From contig NZ_VTFU01000005.1 in NCBI RefSeq assembly GCF_009192735.1, positions 1-64,000 on the forward strand: a stretch of 64,000 nucleotides of DNA, read 5' to 3'. This DNA is from Arthrobacter gandavensis. GTDB taxonomy: Bacteria; Actinomycetota; Actinomycetes; Actinomycetales; Micrococcaceae. Of this stretch, positions 20,671 through 29,877 are shown piece after piece. How positions within the stretch are numbered: position 1 is the first letter of the stretch; every line of letters begins with the position of its first letter. Below the pieces are notes generated by a model. That model saw nothing but the letters and a program-made list of their open reading frames with translations, had not been told where the DNA came from and did no database searches. Made by a program: the position numbers and the translations under genes.

Positions 20671-21333
20671 GTGCGTAAGGTTTTTCAGGCCGAGCTTCAT
20701 CAGATTGGCGAAGAGCTAACCCAGATTTCCGAGCTCGTCACCGAAGCGATGCAGAAAGCCACCCTCGCCTTCGAAGGTGCGGACACCGAGTTGGCGCAGG
20801 ACGTCATCGCTGCCGACGCGCGCATTGACTTCCTCCAGAATGACCTCGACGAGCGTGCCATCGACATCCTTGCCCTGCAGGGTCCCGTCGCGAGCGACCT
20901 GCGCATGATCGTGGGATCCCTGCGCATGAGCGCCTCCCTGGAGCGGATGGGGGATCTGGCCCGGCACATCGCCCAGCTCGCCCGCCTGCGCTACCCCGAG
21001 CAGGTTGTTCCCGAACCGATGGTGGAAACGTTCAGCGAGATGGCACGGCTCGACATCCGTATTTCGGAGCTGCTCACGGAGCTCCTCGAGACCCGGAACC
21101 TGGATCTGAGCACTGAAATCTACGCCTGCAACTCACGCATCAATGAGCTGCACGCCGGAGTGTTCAAGGCTGTGGCATCCCCCGACTGGCAGGTCTCGGC
21201 GGTCAGCACGGTGGACCTGACCCTGGCGAGCCGCTACTTTGAACGCTTTGCCGACCACGGCGTTTCGGTGACCCGGAAGGTCAATTACCTCGTCACCGGC
21301 GAGTGGCAGCCGCTTTCGGAGTCCAGCCGCTAA
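20671..21333 (+). CDS. phoU: phosphate signalling regulator PhoU
   Basis: 220 residues of all-helical PhoU, with two repeated three-helix halves: the first contains DARIDFLQNDLDERAID and SLRMSASLERMGDLARH, the second NSRINELHAG and YFERFADHG. PhoU links the Pst transporter to the phosphate sensor kinase and represses its activity in high phosphate. The start chosen is GTG at 20671 (VRKVFQAEL) because AAAGGA lies just upstream. An in-frame ATG 48 bp earlier lacks a site and would add non-conserved sequence. It is divergent from the senX3/regX3 pair. Confidence 0.93.
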   Translation: MRKVFQAELHQIGEELTQISELVTEAMQKATLAFEGADTELAQDVIAADARIDFLQNDLDERAIDILALQGPVASDLRMIVGSLRMSASLERMGDLARHIAQLARLRYPEQVVPEPMVETFSEMARLDIRISELLTELLETRNLDLSTEIYACNSRINELHAGVFKAVASPDWQVSAVSTVDLTLASRYFERFADHGVSVTRKVNYLVTGEWQPLSESSR

Positions 21334-21386
21334 GCGTCAGGCTGCGGCGTCAGGCAACGGAGCCTTATAAGAAAAAAGACTTATGA

Positions 21387-21458
21387 GTCTTAGCAACAAA
21401 CAGTGTCTTAGCAACAGACAGTGTCTTAGCAACAAACAGTGTCTTAGCAACAAACAGT
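21387..21458. repeat. four tandem copies of an 18-bp repeat
   Basis: The unit gtcttagcaacaaacagt occurs four times head to tail (21387-21404, 21405-21422, 21423-21440, 21441-21458). The only mismatch is a single A to G in copy two. The array sits in the 3' untranslated region of phoU, directly before its terminator. The base composition is far more AT-rich than the neighbours. There are no spacers, so it is not a CRISPR array. Confidence 0.95.
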
Positions 21459-21486
21459 AAAGGGCGGCCCCGAGGGGCCGCCCTTT
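21459..21486. terminator. bidirectional terminator between phoU and gpmA
   Basis: A 13-bp perfect stem (21459-21471 with 21474-21486), with A residues on one side and TTT on the other. It lies between the convergent ends of phoU and gpmA and could serve both. Confidence 0.75.
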
Positions 21487-21504
21487 AGCGTTGCAGGACT
21501 GGTG

Positions 21505-22254
21505 TTACTTCTTGCCCTGGTTGGCCACGGCCTTGATGGATGCCGCTGCCGCCTCCGGATCCAGGTAGGTGCCGCCGGCCTTCACCGGCTTCAGGTCCTC
21601 GTCCAGTTCGTAGACCAGCGGAATGCCGGTGGGAATGTTGACGGCCGCGATGTCGGCGTCGCTGATCCCGTCCAGGTGCTTCACCAGGGCGCGCAGTGAG
21701 TTGCCGTGAGCGGCGATCATGACCGTCTTGCCGGTCTTGATGTCAGCGGAGATGTCCGATTCCCAGTACGGCAGGAACCGCTCGAGGACGTCCTTGAGGC
21801 ACTCGGTGCGGGGCAGCTCGTCCTGCGAAAGGTCGGCATACCGGGGATCGTGCGCCTGCGAAAAGTCGCTGTCATCGGGCAGGGGCGGCGGCGGAGTGTC
21901 GTAGGAACGGCGCCACAGCATGAACTGCTCTTCACCGTACTCAGCGAGGGTTTGCGCCTTGTCCTTGCCCTGCAGGGCTCCGTAGTGGCGCTCATTCAGG
22001 CGCCAGCTGCGCTTCACATCAATCCAGATGCGGTCTGCGGCACCCAAGGCGATGTTGGCGGTGTTAATGGCCCGCTGCAGGCGGGAGGTGTAGAGGATGT
22101 CCGGCAGAAGATCATTCTCCACCAGCAGCTCGCCGCCGCGGAGGGCTTCGGCCCGGCCGAGGTCCGTCAGATCCACGTCCACCCAGCCGGTGAACAGGTT
22201 CTTTTCATTCCATTCGCTCTGGCCGTGGCGCAGAAGGATCAGTTTGTAAGTCAT
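21505..22254 (-). CDS. gpmA: 2,3-bisphosphoglycerate-dependent phosphoglycerate mutase
   Basis: A glycolytic enzyme of 249 residues interconverting 3- and 2-phosphoglycerate. The phospho-histidine is His10 in [10 protein letters not shown]. The active-site motifs [11 protein letters not shown] and [11 protein letters not shown] are complete. The start is taken at the second of two close ATGs (22254 rather than 22263), because [11 protein letters not shown] is the usual family N-terminus; neither has a clear Shine-Dalgarno. Longer upstream readings are not conserved. A gpm gene next to the senX3/regX3 pair is a known actinobacterial arrangement. Confidence 0.95.
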   Translation of the reverse strand: MTYKLILLRHGQSEWNEKNLFTGWVDVDLTDLGRAEALRGGELLVENDLLPDILYTSRLQRAINTANIALGAADRIWIDVKRSWRLNERHYGALQGKDKAQTLAEYGEEQFMLWRRSYDTPPPPLPDDSDFSQAHDPRYADLSQDELPRTECLKDVLERFLPYWESDISADIKTGKTVMIAAHGNSLRALVKHLDGISDADIAAVNIPTGIPLVYELDEDLKPVKAGGTYLDPEAAAASIKAVANQGKK

Positions 22255-22360
22255 ATATGTCATGGTAACGGAGGACCCGCGGCGCAGGGCAGGCGGAGGT
22301 GCGCTAAGCGCCGTGCAGGGCACCATGTCCTGCCGGACTCCCGCCGACGCGTAACATTGT

Positions 22361-23164
22361 TTGGTGCAAAAGCCGCAAAAACCCGTAGGAAATGTGACCC
22401 GGGGCACTACAAACCCCAACAGATTGCGGCGGGTGGACCGTTGGCTGGCGGGACCGCAGGGTTGGCGGCTGCGCCGGGCCGCGGATCCACTCATCGTCGA
22501 TCTTGGTTACGGCGCCGCCCCCACCACCGCCGTCGAGCTCCACTCCCGGCTCGGCCGCATCCGGGCGGATGTCGACGTCGTGGGCATCGAAATAGACCCG
22601 GCACGGGTTCGGTCAGCAAAATCGCTGGAGCGGTCGGGGCTGTCTTTTCGGCAGGGGGGCTTCGAACTGCCGGTGGACGGACGCCGGCCGGTGATGGTCC
22701 GCGCGTTTAATGTCCTGCGCCAGTACTCCGAGGACGAGTACGGCGCCCACTGGGACATGGTCCGGTCCCGGCTGGCGGACGGCGGCATCTTCGTCGACGG
22801 CACCTGCGATGAAATTGGCAGGCGCTCCACGTGGGTGGAACTGGATTCCACTGGTCCGCTGTCGCTGAGTATCTCGCTGCGTTTCGGTGCCTTCACGCTG
22901 CCGTCGGATGTGGCCGAGCGGCTGCCCAAGGCGCTGATTCACCGCAATGTTCCGGGCGAGAAAGTCCACGCCCTGCTGCAGGCCATGGACCAAGCCTGGC
23001 TGCAGGCGGCCCCACAGGCCTCCTATGGCAACCGGCAGCGCTGGATGGCCATGTGCGCCGATCTCCGCGCGTCGGGCTGGCCCCTGCTGACCGGACCGGC
23101 CCGGTGGCGCCTGGGAGAAATCACCGTGGCATGGAGCGCCGTGGCGCCGGGGCGAAAAGAGTAA
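22361..23164 (+). CDS. class I SAM-dependent methyltransferase-like protein
   Basis: 267 residues beginning with GTG. A glycine-containing SAM-binding segment ([15 protein letters not shown], about 46-60) is followed by an acidic strand end ([10 protein letters not shown]), as in Rossmann-fold methyltransferases. The basic N-terminus and the C-terminal third ([16 protein letters not shown]) are not typical of a characterised subgroup. The substrate cannot be told from the sequence. It is divergent from gpmA across about 105 bp and convergent with the next gene. Confidence 0.75.
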   Translation: MVQKPQKPVGNVTRGTTNPNRLRRVDRWLAGPQGWRLRRAADPLIVDLGYGAAPTTAVELHSRLGRIRADVDVVGIEIDPARVRSAKSLERSGLSFRQGGFELPVDGRRPVMVRAFNVLRQYSEDEYGAHWDMVRSRLADGGIFVDGTCDEIGRRSTWVELDSTGPLSLSISLRFGAFTLPSDVAERLPKALIHRNVPGEKVHALLQAMDQAWLQAAPQASYGNRQRWMAMCADLRASGWPLLTGPARWRLGEITVAWSAVAPGRKE

Positions 23165-23167
23165 GCG

Positions 23168-23488
23168 CTACCAGCGCCCGTAAGGGCCTGAGGACCCCCG
23201 GCCGGAACCGTTGACGGAGGGCTTCACATCCGCAAGGTACACACATGCGGCAACAAGCCCTGCCAGCGTGAACGGCAGCAGGGAACCCGGGCTCAGGGTG
23301 CCGAGAACGCCCACCGCGGTGGCTGCTCCGGTCATGCCCAGCCAAAAACCCTTGGTCCGCTTGCCGGTGGCCTCGAAAACCGCTGGCTTGCGCCGCACGG
23401 CATCGGAAAACGCCCAGAGCGCAATCACCAGCGTGGTCAGGCCCAGGGCCTGGTAAAACAGCGGCTCGATGAGGAAGACGTAAATCAC
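23168..23488 (-). CDS. small membrane protein, DUF2516-like
   Basis: 106 residues with three hydrophobic segments (about 3-27, 48-66 and 69-88) and a short Gly/Ser-rich tail. Composition, length and the segment ALWAFSDAVRRKPAVFEATGK resemble actinobacterial DUF2516 proteins, whose function is unknown. The stop lies 3 bp past the end of the convergent methyltransferase gene. It is 9 bp downstream of the PLP enzyme on the same strand and is probably co-transcribed with it. Confidence 0.75.
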   Translation of the reverse strand: MIYVFLIEPLFYQALGLTTLVIALWAFSDAVRRKPAVFEATGKRTKGFWLGMTGAATAVGVLGTLSPGSLLPFTLAGLVAACVYLADVKPSVNGSGRGSSGPYGRW

Positions 23489-23497
23489 TGCTTCAGC

Positions 23498-24682
23498 CTA
23501 CCGTGCCAGCGCCTGGGCGAGGTCAGCCCAGAGATCTTCGGCGCTCTCGATGCCCACCGACAGCCGCAGCAGGTTTTCGGGCACCGACAGGGGCTCGGCC
23601 GGCTGGCGGCGGCGCCGCTCGATCAGCGACTCCACTCCCCCCAGCGATGTGGCCGGAAGCCACAGGCGCACCTTCTCGGCGACCGCTTCCGCCGCCGCTG
23701 CGCCTCCGGCAACTTCAATGCAGAGGATGGAGCCGAATCCGTCCATCTGCTTGGCGGCGCGCTCATGCCCCGCGTCCCCGGGAAGTCCGGGGTAGCGGAC
23801 CGCCTCCACGGCGGGATGATCCACCAGCCGCCGGGCCAGCAGCCCGGCGGTTTCCTGCGAGCGCTGGACCCGGAGCGCCAGGGTCCGCAGTCCGCGCAGC
23901 GCCAGCCACACCTCAAAAGGACCGGCCACGGAGCCGTGCAGTGAACGGTAATTGAGCAGGCGTGCCCGCAGGTCTTCGTTCGAGGTGGCGAGCGCTCCCA
24001 GCACCACGTCGGAGTGTCCGGCAAGATACTTCGTGACGGAGTGGAGCACGACGTCGGCGCCAAGCTCGAACGGACGGGTCACCAAGGGAGTGGAAAAGGT
24101 GTTGTCGGCAACAACCACTGCGCCGGCCTCGTGCGCTGCCCGTGCCAGGACGTCGATTTCCGCCACCTCGAGCATCGGGTTGGTGGGGCTTTCGATCCAC
24201 AGCATGCTGGCCGGCCCGGAGTCCTCCCCGGTTTCCGCCGCGGAACCGCGCAGTGCCGCCAGCACCTCCTCAGTGTCGGCAATGTCGACCGTCCGGACCG
24301 TGAACCTGCCGTTGGCCGCTTCCCCGGCCGCCAGGAGCAGGGAACCCTGATAACTGTGCCGCGGCATCACCAGGACGCCGCCAACGGGCACCAGGGACAG
24401 TGCTGCCGCAACCGCGGCAAGGCCGGAGGCAAAGACCAGCGCCGGAAGTTCCGCTCCCTCGAGTTCGGAAAGCGCCTCTTCAAACGGGTCCCAGGTGGGG
24501 TTGGAAAAGCGGCCGTAGACCCGCTCCCCCGCTGCCGGAGTGCCGGTGCCGTGGAAAGTGGAGGAGAGCACGATGGGCGGATTGACCGGAGCATCCGGCT
24601 CCCGTGCGGGACGGCCCGCGGTAACGGCAACGGTTTCCGGGGAGAGGTTCGCGGGGGAAGGAAAGGTCGGCTCGGAGCTCAT
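23498..24682 (-). CDS. Cys/Met metabolism PLP-dependent enzyme (cystathionine gamma-synthase-like)
   Basis: 394 residues of the trans-sulfuration fold type I family. The PLP lysine is Lys218 in HSVTKYLAGHSD. Asp193 (VADNTFSTPL) contacts the pyridine nitrogen, and Tyr56 in the RVYGRFSNPT motif contacts the phosphate. The family includes cystathionine gamma-synthase, cystathionine gamma-lyase and methionine gamma-lyase; sequence alone does not settle which. No other sulfur genes are adjacent. It is divergent from tmk. Confidence 0.88.
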   Translation of the reverse strand: MSSEPTFPSPANLSPETVAVTAGRPAREPDAPVNPPIVLSSTFHGTGTPAAGERVYGRFSNPTWDPFEEALSELEGAELPALVFASGLAAVAAALSLVPVGGVLVMPRHSYQGSLLLAAGEAANGRFTVRTVDIADTEEVLAALRGSAAETGEDSGPASMLWIESPTNPMLEVAEIDVLARAAHEAGAVVVADNTFSTPLVTRPFELGADVVLHSVTKYLAGHSDVVLGALATSNEDLRARLLNYRSLHGSVAGPFEVWLALRGLRTLALRVQRSQETAGLLARRLVDHPAVEAVRYPGLPGDAGHERAAKQMDGFGSILCIEVAGGAAAAEAVAEKVRLWLPATSLGGVESLIERRRRQPAEPLSVPENLLRLSVGIESAEDLWADLAQALAR

Positions 24683-24806
24683 CTGTTCAGCCTAGTGCGC
24701 AGCTCTCCCCGGTGCGCGGCCGCAACGCAGTCCCGGCGTAATATGTCGCGCGGACCTGGCCTGGACCCCGCCCCGGGCTCCCAGCTGAACTGGGTAGGCT
24801 AGGCGG

Positions 24807-25457
24807 GTGAGTATTTCTAGTTCCTCCGCGCGCCCGCCCGGTCTCTTCATTGCGTTTGAAGGCGGCGACGGCGCCGGCAAGTCCACCCAGGCTGAAAAGC
24901 TCACTGCGGCGCTGGAAACAGCGGGCCGAACTGTGGTGCGCACCCGCGAGCCCGGCGGAACCCCGGTGGGGGAACAGCTCCGCTCACTGGTGCTGGAGCA
25001 CGGCAACGGCGAGATCGATGCCCGCACCGAGGCCCTGATCTTTGCCGCATCCCGGGCCGCCCACGTCGCCCAGGTGATCCGCCCGGCCGTGGAGCGCGGC
25101 GACGTGGTGGTGTGTGACCGCTTTATCGACAGCTCGGTGGCATACCAGGGTTCCGGCCGCTCGCTGGGCACCGAGGAGGTCCGCCAGCTGAACATCTGGG
25201 CAACCGAAGGCTTGTCCCCGGACCTCACCGTGCTCCTCGACGTCGAACCCGAACAGGGCAGGCAGCGCCGCACGGCCAATGAAGCGGTGGAGGACCGGCT
25301 GGAATCCGAGCCGGATTCCTTCCACCTGCGCATCCGCCGGGCGTTCCTGGAACAGGCCCGCAATGATCCGGCACGTTACCTGGTGCTCGACGCCGGGCGG
25401 CCGGTGGACGAGCTGGCCGAGACCATTGTGGCCCGGGTCAAGGAGCTGCTGCCGTGA
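24807..25457 (+). CDS. tmk: thymidylate kinase
   Basis: 216 residues; phosphorylates dTMP to dTDP. The P-loop FEGGDGAGKST is near residue 18. The DR(F/Y) motif appears as DRFIDSSVAYQG, and REPGGTP is the substrate loop. The start GTG follows the intergenic region shared with the divergent PLP enzyme. The stop overlaps the holB start as GTGA, so the two are translationally coupled, a common bacterial pairing. Confidence 0.96.
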   Translation: MSISSSSARPPGLFIAFEGGDGAGKSTQAEKLTAALETAGRTVVRTREPGGTPVGEQLRSLVLEHGNGEIDARTEALIFAASRAAHVAQVIRPAVERGDVVVCDRFIDSSVAYQGSGRSLGTEEVRQLNIWATEGLSPDLTVLLDVEPEQGRQRRTANEAVEDRLESEPDSFHLRIRRAFLEQARNDPARYLVLDAGRPVDELAETIVARVKELLP

Positions 25458-26596
25458 GCGTTTGGGACGATCTGCAGGGCCAGGCCCCGGTGGTGGAACA
25501 GCTGCGGCGCGGCGCGGCGCAGGCAACCCCCAACCACGCCTGGCTGTTCACCGGTCCGCCCGGTTCCGGCCGGTCCAATGCCGCCCGGGCCTTTGCCGCC
25601 GCACTGCTGTGTGATGCCCCTGATCCCGCGCTGCGCGGCTGCGGGGAATGCAAGGCCTGCCGCACGGTGCTGGCCGGTTCCCATGCAGACGTCACCTCCG
25701 TCACCACTGAGAAGGTGACCATCAGCATCGAAGAGGCGCGGGAGCTGGTGCGCAAGGCCCAGGACAAGCCGTCAACGGGCCGCTGGCGCGTCATCATCGT
25801 GGAGGACGCCGACCGGATGCAGGAGCGAAGCACCAACGTGCTGCTCAAGGCGATCGAGGAGCCGCCGCCCCGGACCATCTGGCTGCTGTGCGCCCCGAGC
25901 CCCGGCGACGTCCTGGTCACCATCCGCTCGCGCTGCCGCGCGGTCAGCCTTCGCCTGCCTCCCGTGGAGGACGTTGCCGACCTCCTCGTGCGCCGGGACG
26001 GCATCGACCCGGAAGTTGCCCGCAACGCCGCCCGGGCCGCGCAAAGCCACATCGGCATTGCCAAGCGGCTGGCCACCGACGAAGGCGCCCGCACCAGGAG
26101 GGAATCCATCGTGCGGCTTCCGCTGTCCCTGCGGAACGTCTCCGGAGCCATGAAGGCCGCAGCCGATCTTGTGGCGCTGGCCGAGGCCGAAGCCACGAGC
26201 TCCTTTGAGCAGCGTGACGCCGCCGAACGGCAGGCACTGCTGACGTCGCTCGGCGTCTCGGAAACCGGGGCCGTGCCGCCGTCGATCCGCAGCCAGGTGA
26301 AGCGGCTGGAGGAGGATCAGGTGCGCCGCGCCAAACGCTCCAAGAATGACTACTTTGACCGGGCGCTCACCGATTTGCTGTCCTTTTACCGGGACGTCCT
26401 GATGCTCCAGCTTGGCAGCGGAGACAGCCTGGTCAATGAAAACCTGCGCCGCGAGCTGACCGAGTACGCCAACCACGGTTCGCCGGAACAGACGCTGCTG
26501 CGCATGGAGGAGATCACTGTGGTCCGGCGGCGCCTGGTTTCCACGAACGTGGCCCCGCTGCTGGCCATAGAGGCGATGGCGGTTAGCCTGTTATGA
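25454..26596 (+). CDS. holB: DNA polymerase III subunit delta'
   Basis: 380 residues of the clamp-loader AAA+ family. The P-loop region reads GPPGSGRS, with Arg in place of the Walker A lysine, as expected for delta', which does not hydrolyse ATP. A cysteine cluster for zinc binding is present (CDAPDPALRGCGECKAC). The SRC motif appears as RSRCRAVS. It partners the tau/gamma subunits in loading the beta clamp. It is coupled to tmk by a 4-bp overlap. Confidence 0.94.
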   Translation: MSVWDDLQGQAPVVEQLRRGAAQATPNHAWLFTGPPGSGRSNAARAFAAALLCDAPDPALRGCGECKACRTVLAGSHADVTSVTTEKVTISIEEARELVRKAQDKPSTGRWRVIIVEDADRMQERSTNVLLKAIEEPPPRTIWLLCAPSPGDVLVTIRSRCRAVSLRLPPVEDVADLLVRRDGIDPEVARNAARAAQSHIGIAKRLATDEGARTRRESIVRLPLSLRNVSGAMKAAADLVALAEAEATSSFEQRDAAERQALLTSLGVSETGAVPPSIRSQVKRLEEDQVRRAKRSKNDYFDRALTDLLSFYRDVLMLQLGSGDSLVNENLRRELTEYANHGSPEQTLLRMEEITVVRRRLVSTNVAPLLAIEAMAVSLL

Positions 26597-26657
26597 CAGC
26601 GTTGGACTGACCAAAGCCCGACCCTTCCCCGCAACCTCCCCGTCCCCAGGAGCATCG

Positions 26658-28235
26658 ATGACCCCGGCCAGCCGCTATTCCCGACTCGCGCTGGCTGCAG
26701 CGTCCGCCGTCGTCGTACTCGCCGGCATGACGGCCTGCACCGGTGAGGATTCGGCGGAGGAACCCAGTACCGCCCCGCAGTCCGGCAGCACATCCTCAGC
26801 CGATGCCGGGGTTATTGGTGATGTTCCCGAAGACCTGCTGCCCTATTACGGCCAGGAGGTCAGCTGGGGCGGCTGTGATGCCGGAATCGGGGACGGATTC
26901 CGGTGTGCCACCGTGGAGGTGCCGATGAATTACGCGGACCCCGCCGGAGAGAGCATTGACCTGGCCGTCATCCTGGCCGAGTCCGAGGGCAGCGCGCGGG
27001 GAACGATCCTCGTGAATCCCGGCGGGCCGGGCGGCTCCGGTTACGATGTCGTCGGCGAGAACCTCCAGGGCATCACCACGGAGCGGCTCCGGGAGAACTT
27101 CAACTTCCTGGGCTTCGATCCCCGCGGCGTCGCCCGCTCCACTCCCATTCAGTGCCTGACCGACGAAGAACTGGATGAGGAGCGCGCTGAGTACAACGAC
27201 CCCTCGACCCCGTCCGGGCTTGCTGCCTCACGGGAAAGCGCCCAGGAACTGGCCGCTAAGTGCGGCGAAAAGTCCGGGGCGGTCCTGGGCTTTGTGGACA
27301 CCGTGAGTGCGGCCCGGGACATGGACATTCTCCGGGCTGTCGCCGGTGATGAGAAGCTGAATTACCTGGGCTTTTCCTACGGAACGTTCCTCGGCGCAAC
27401 CTACGCGGAGCTGTTCCCCGGGAACGTGGGCAGGATGGTGCTCGACGGCGGATTGGATCCGGCTGCGAGCAACGAGGAAATCACGCTGGGACAGGCCGAA
27501 GGCTTCGAAAAGGCGATCCGGGCGTATGTGGAGGATTGCCTGTCCTCGGGCAACTGCCCGCTGTCCGGCACTCCGGAGCAGGCCATCGAGACCATCCGCA
27601 CCCTGATCGCCTCCGTGGAAGCCAGTCCGATGACCGCGAAGGACGGCCGGACAGTGACGGTTGCCACCTTCGTCAGCGGCTTCATCCTGCCGCTGTACAA
27701 CGACCAGAACTGGCCGGTGCTGACCCAGGCCCTCGATGCCGCCCTGCAGGGAGATCCCTCCCTCATGCTCCGGCTTGCCGACCTCAGCGCCGAGCGGGAG
27801 CTTGACGGAACCTACGCGTCCAACAGCACCGTGGTGTTCAGCGCCATCAATTGCCTGGATTATCCGATGACCAGCGACGATCAGCAGATGCGCCGCGATG
27901 CCGAGGAACTGGAGCAGGCATCCCCCACCATCGGCAAGTACCTCGGCTACGGGGGCATCACCTGCGAGGCATGGCCGTACGAAGCCGTCAATAAACCGCA
28001 TGAGATCAAGGCCTCCGGGGCCGATGACCTGCTGGTCATCGGAACCACGGGAGATCCGGCCACCCCCTACGAGTGGTCTGTGTCGCTCGCCGAGCAGATG
28101 GAATCCGCCACGCTCGTCACCTGGGAAGGTGAAGGGCACACCGCGTACGGCCGCGGGAACGAGTGCATTGCCGACATCGTGGACGATTACTTTATAAACG
28201 GCACGGTTCCCGCCGAGGACACCGTCTGTTCCTAA
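26658..28235 (+). CDS. secreted alpha/beta-hydrolase peptidase (tripeptidyl aminopeptidase-like lipoprotein)
   Basis: 525 residues. The N-terminal signal peptide ends in a lipobox-like MTAC (Cys27), followed by a Ser/Thr-rich spacer, so the protein is probably exported and lipid-anchored. The alpha/beta hydrolase domain has an oxyanion region NPGGPGGSG and nucleophile Ser240 in GFSYG. A predicted Asp466 (TTGDPATP) and His494 (GEGHTAYG) complete the triad in a TAP-like C-terminal domain. This matches Streptomyces tripeptidyl aminopeptidases that trim peptides outside the cell. The gene starts 61 bp after holB and may have its own promoter. Confidence 0.88.
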   Translation: MTPASRYSRLALAAASAVVVLAGMTACTGEDSAEEPSTAPQSGSTSSADAGVIGDVPEDLLPYYGQEVSWGGCDAGIGDGFRCATVEVPMNYADPAGESIDLAVILAESEGSARGTILVNPGGPGGSGYDVVGENLQGITTERLRENFNFLGFDPRGVARSTPIQCLTDEELDEERAEYNDPSTPSGLAASRESAQELAAKCGEKSGAVLGFVDTVSAARDMDILRAVAGDEKLNYLGFSYGTFLGATYAELFPGNVGRMVLDGGLDPAASNEEITLGQAEGFEKAIRAYVEDCLSSGNCPLSGTPEQAIETIRTLIASVEASPMTAKDGRTVTVATFVSGFILPLYNDQNWPVLTQALDAALQGDPSLMLRLADLSAERELDGTYASNSTVVFSAINCLDYPMTSDDQQMRRDAEELEQASPTIGKYLGYGGITCEAWPYEAVNKPHEIKASGADDLLVIGTTGDPATPYEWSVSLAEQMESATLVTWEGEGHTAYGRGNECIADIVDDYFINGTVPAEDTVCS

Positions 28236-28294
28236 GCGTTTCTTTTTGGCGGCAGCCCCTTGCCGCCCTTACTCAGCCGACGTAGCTTTTACTC

Positions 28295-28921
28295 ATGCAG
28301 GTAAAACCGGTGTCGGTCACCGGGGCCGCCCGGCGGTCCCAGATCATCGGCGCAACAGTGGCGGTGATCGCCGAACAGGGATATGACCGCGCTTCCTTTG
28401 CGCGGATCGCGGAGCGGGCCGGGATCTCCAGCACCCGGCTCATCTCCTATCACTTTGCCGGAAAGTCCGAGCTGATGGCCGCCGTGGCGTCCGACGTCAT
28501 CTCCTCGGTGGGTTCCTGGACAGGACAAGCCGTGCACGCCGAGCCAACGGCAGCCGGACAGCTGCGCGCCTACATCGACGCCACCGTGCAGTTCATTGAC
28601 CGCCACCGGGACGAAATGGCCGCGCTGACCGGAATCCTGCTCGCGGGCGCCCTGGAGTACTCAGCGGACGACGACGGCGCCGCGGGCGCCCCCTTGGAGG
28701 AGATCCTGCGCCGCGGGCAGGCGGCGGGGGAATTCCGGTCCTTCGACCCCCTCGTGATGGCAGCCGCCATCCAGCGCTGCGTTGACGGGCTGCCGTTCCT
28801 GCTCCAGCGCGAACCGGACCTGGACTGCGGCCGGTATGCGGCGGAACTGGTCACGCTCTTCGAGCTGGGGACCACGGCCGCCCCCGGAACGGGACCGATC
28901 CCGGAAGGCGCCCCGCAGTGA
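28295..28921 (+). CDS. TetR/AcrR-family transcriptional regulator
   Basis: 208 residues with an N-terminal helix-turn-helix (about 18-60: FARIAERAGISSTRLISYHFAGKSEL across the recognition region) and a variable helical C-terminal ligand domain. Its stop overlaps the next gene by 4 bp, so it probably controls, or is co-made with, the membrane protein that follows. The ATG at 28295 has a weak ribosome site; GTG at 28310 is an alternative. Confidence 0.88.
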   Translation: MQVKPVSVTGAARRSQIIGATVAVIAEQGYDRASFARIAERAGISSTRLISYHFAGKSELMAAVASDVISSVGSWTGQAVHAEPTAAGQLRAYIDATVQFIDRHRDEMAALTGILLAGALEYSADDDGAAGAPLEEILRRGQAAGEFRSFDPLVMAAAIQRCVDGLPFLLQREPDLDCGRYAAELVTLFELGTTAAPGTGPIPEGAPQ

Positions 28922-29631
28922 CCCGAAACCCAGCGGCATCCCGGGGCACCGGCACCGGCAACAAGTCCACGCCCCGCCGCTGGATGTTCGTCGTCCTGCG
29001 CCTGCTGGCGGGGTTCCTGCTGCCCCTGGCGGTGTTTTACGGCCTGCGGGCCGCCGGGGTCAGTGAATACGCCGCTCTGCTGGCCGGCACAGCGGTGTCC
29101 CTGGCTGACACTGCTGTCGGCCTCGCACGCCAGCGCAGCATTAATCCGCTGACCCTGTTCGTGATCTGTTTGATGGTCTTCAGCACCGCGGTGTCCCTGC
29201 TGGCCGGCGACGTGCGGTTCCTGCTGGCGCGCGGAGCATGGGCCACCGGGCTTGCCGGGTTGTGGTTCGTGGCCAGCTCCTTCACCCGCAGCCCCCTGTT
29301 CTATCTGTTCAGCCGTCCCCTCCTGGAAGGCCGGTTTGGCTGGCCCGCCCGTTGGGACACGCTCTGGGAACGATTGCCGCGGTTCCGCCGGGTATGGCGG
29401 GTCAGCGGCATCATCGGGGGCGTGGCGCTGCTGCTTGACTGCGGCCTGCGGATCCTGATGGCCTACACCCTGCCCGTGGACAGCGTTCCGCTCCTGTCCA
29501 CCGCGTTGTCCGCCGCCACCAGTGTGCTGCTGATCGCTGCGGTCAATATCTACTATCAGGTGACCGGTGCGGCCCGGAAATGGTCCAGCTTCTACGCCGA
29601 CGCCCCGGCCGGACCCAACCCCTCGTTTTGA
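28918..29631 (+). CDS. integral membrane protein, VC0807-like family
   Basis: 237 residues with about six hydrophobic segments (near 24-42, 48-64, 74-95, 99-117, 158-180 and 188-208) and a basic N-terminus. Similar proteins in actinobacteria are annotated as VC0807-family membrane proteins with no established function, typically beside a TetR regulator. The GTG start overlaps the regulator stop as GTGA. It could be a small transporter or enzyme responding to the regulator's ligand, but no motif proves this. Confidence 0.75.
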   Translation: MTRNPAASRGTGTGNKSTPRRWMFVVLRLLAGFLLPLAVFYGLRAAGVSEYAALLAGTAVSLADTAVGLARQRSINPLTLFVICLMVFSTAVSLLAGDVRFLLARGAWATGLAGLWFVASSFTRSPLFYLFSRPLLEGRFGWPARWDTLWERLPRFRRVWRVSGIIGGVALLLDCGLRILMAYTLPVDSVPLLSTALSAATSVLLIAAVNIYYQVTGAARKWSSFYADAPAGPNPSF

Positions 29632-29654
29632 CCAGCCGCCCTGCGGCATATAAA
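29628..29654 (+). promoter_or_regulatory. putative tRNA-Thr promoter
   Basis: -35 TTGACC (29628-29633), a 15-bp spacer and -10 TATAAA (29649-29654) lie about 45 bp before the tRNA. The -35 overlaps the stop codon of the membrane protein gene. The spacing is slightly short. Confidence 0.5.
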
Positions 29655-29698
29655 GTTGTTCCTTGTGGATTCTGGCCGTTAGCGGACTGATGAAGCCC

Positions 29699-29771
29699 GC
29701 CTCCTTAGCTCAGTTGGTAGAGCGTCTCACTCGTAATGAGAAGGTCGCCAGTTCGATTCTGGCAGGAGGCT
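29699..29771 (+). tRNA. tRNA-Thr (anticodon CGU)
   Basis: The complete cloverleaf folds: acceptor gcctcct/aggaggc, D arm gctc/gagc, anticodon stem tctca/tgaga with loop ctcgtaa (anticodon CGU, reads ACG), T arm gccag/ctggc with ttcgatt, and discriminator T. The CCA end is not encoded. A strong terminator follows. It stands at the boundary of the flagellar locus. Confidence 0.97.
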
Positions 29772-29785
29772 CCGCAGCAAAAACG

Positions 29786-29827
29786 AAAAATCCCCTGGAA
29801 ACTCATCGGAGTTCCGGGGGATTTTTT
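29786..29827 (+). terminator. terminator of tRNA-Thr
   Basis: A long stem (29786-29804 with 29809-29826), one G-U pair and one bulged A, ends in TTTTTT. It follows the tRNA by 14 bp. Confidence 0.85.
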
Positions 29828-29877
29828 ATTGGGAGAAAACTCTGCGGCAGACCCCCCGTGCTCGGGGACGCGGCAGA

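Noticed and set aside
21387-21458. Possible CRISPR array
   Set aside because: Units are directly adjacent with no spacers and no cas genes in the window.
28239-28267. Terminator after the secreted peptidase
   Set aside because: A 7-bp hairpin (ggcggca/tgccgcc) is present but without a T-tract on the plus strand.
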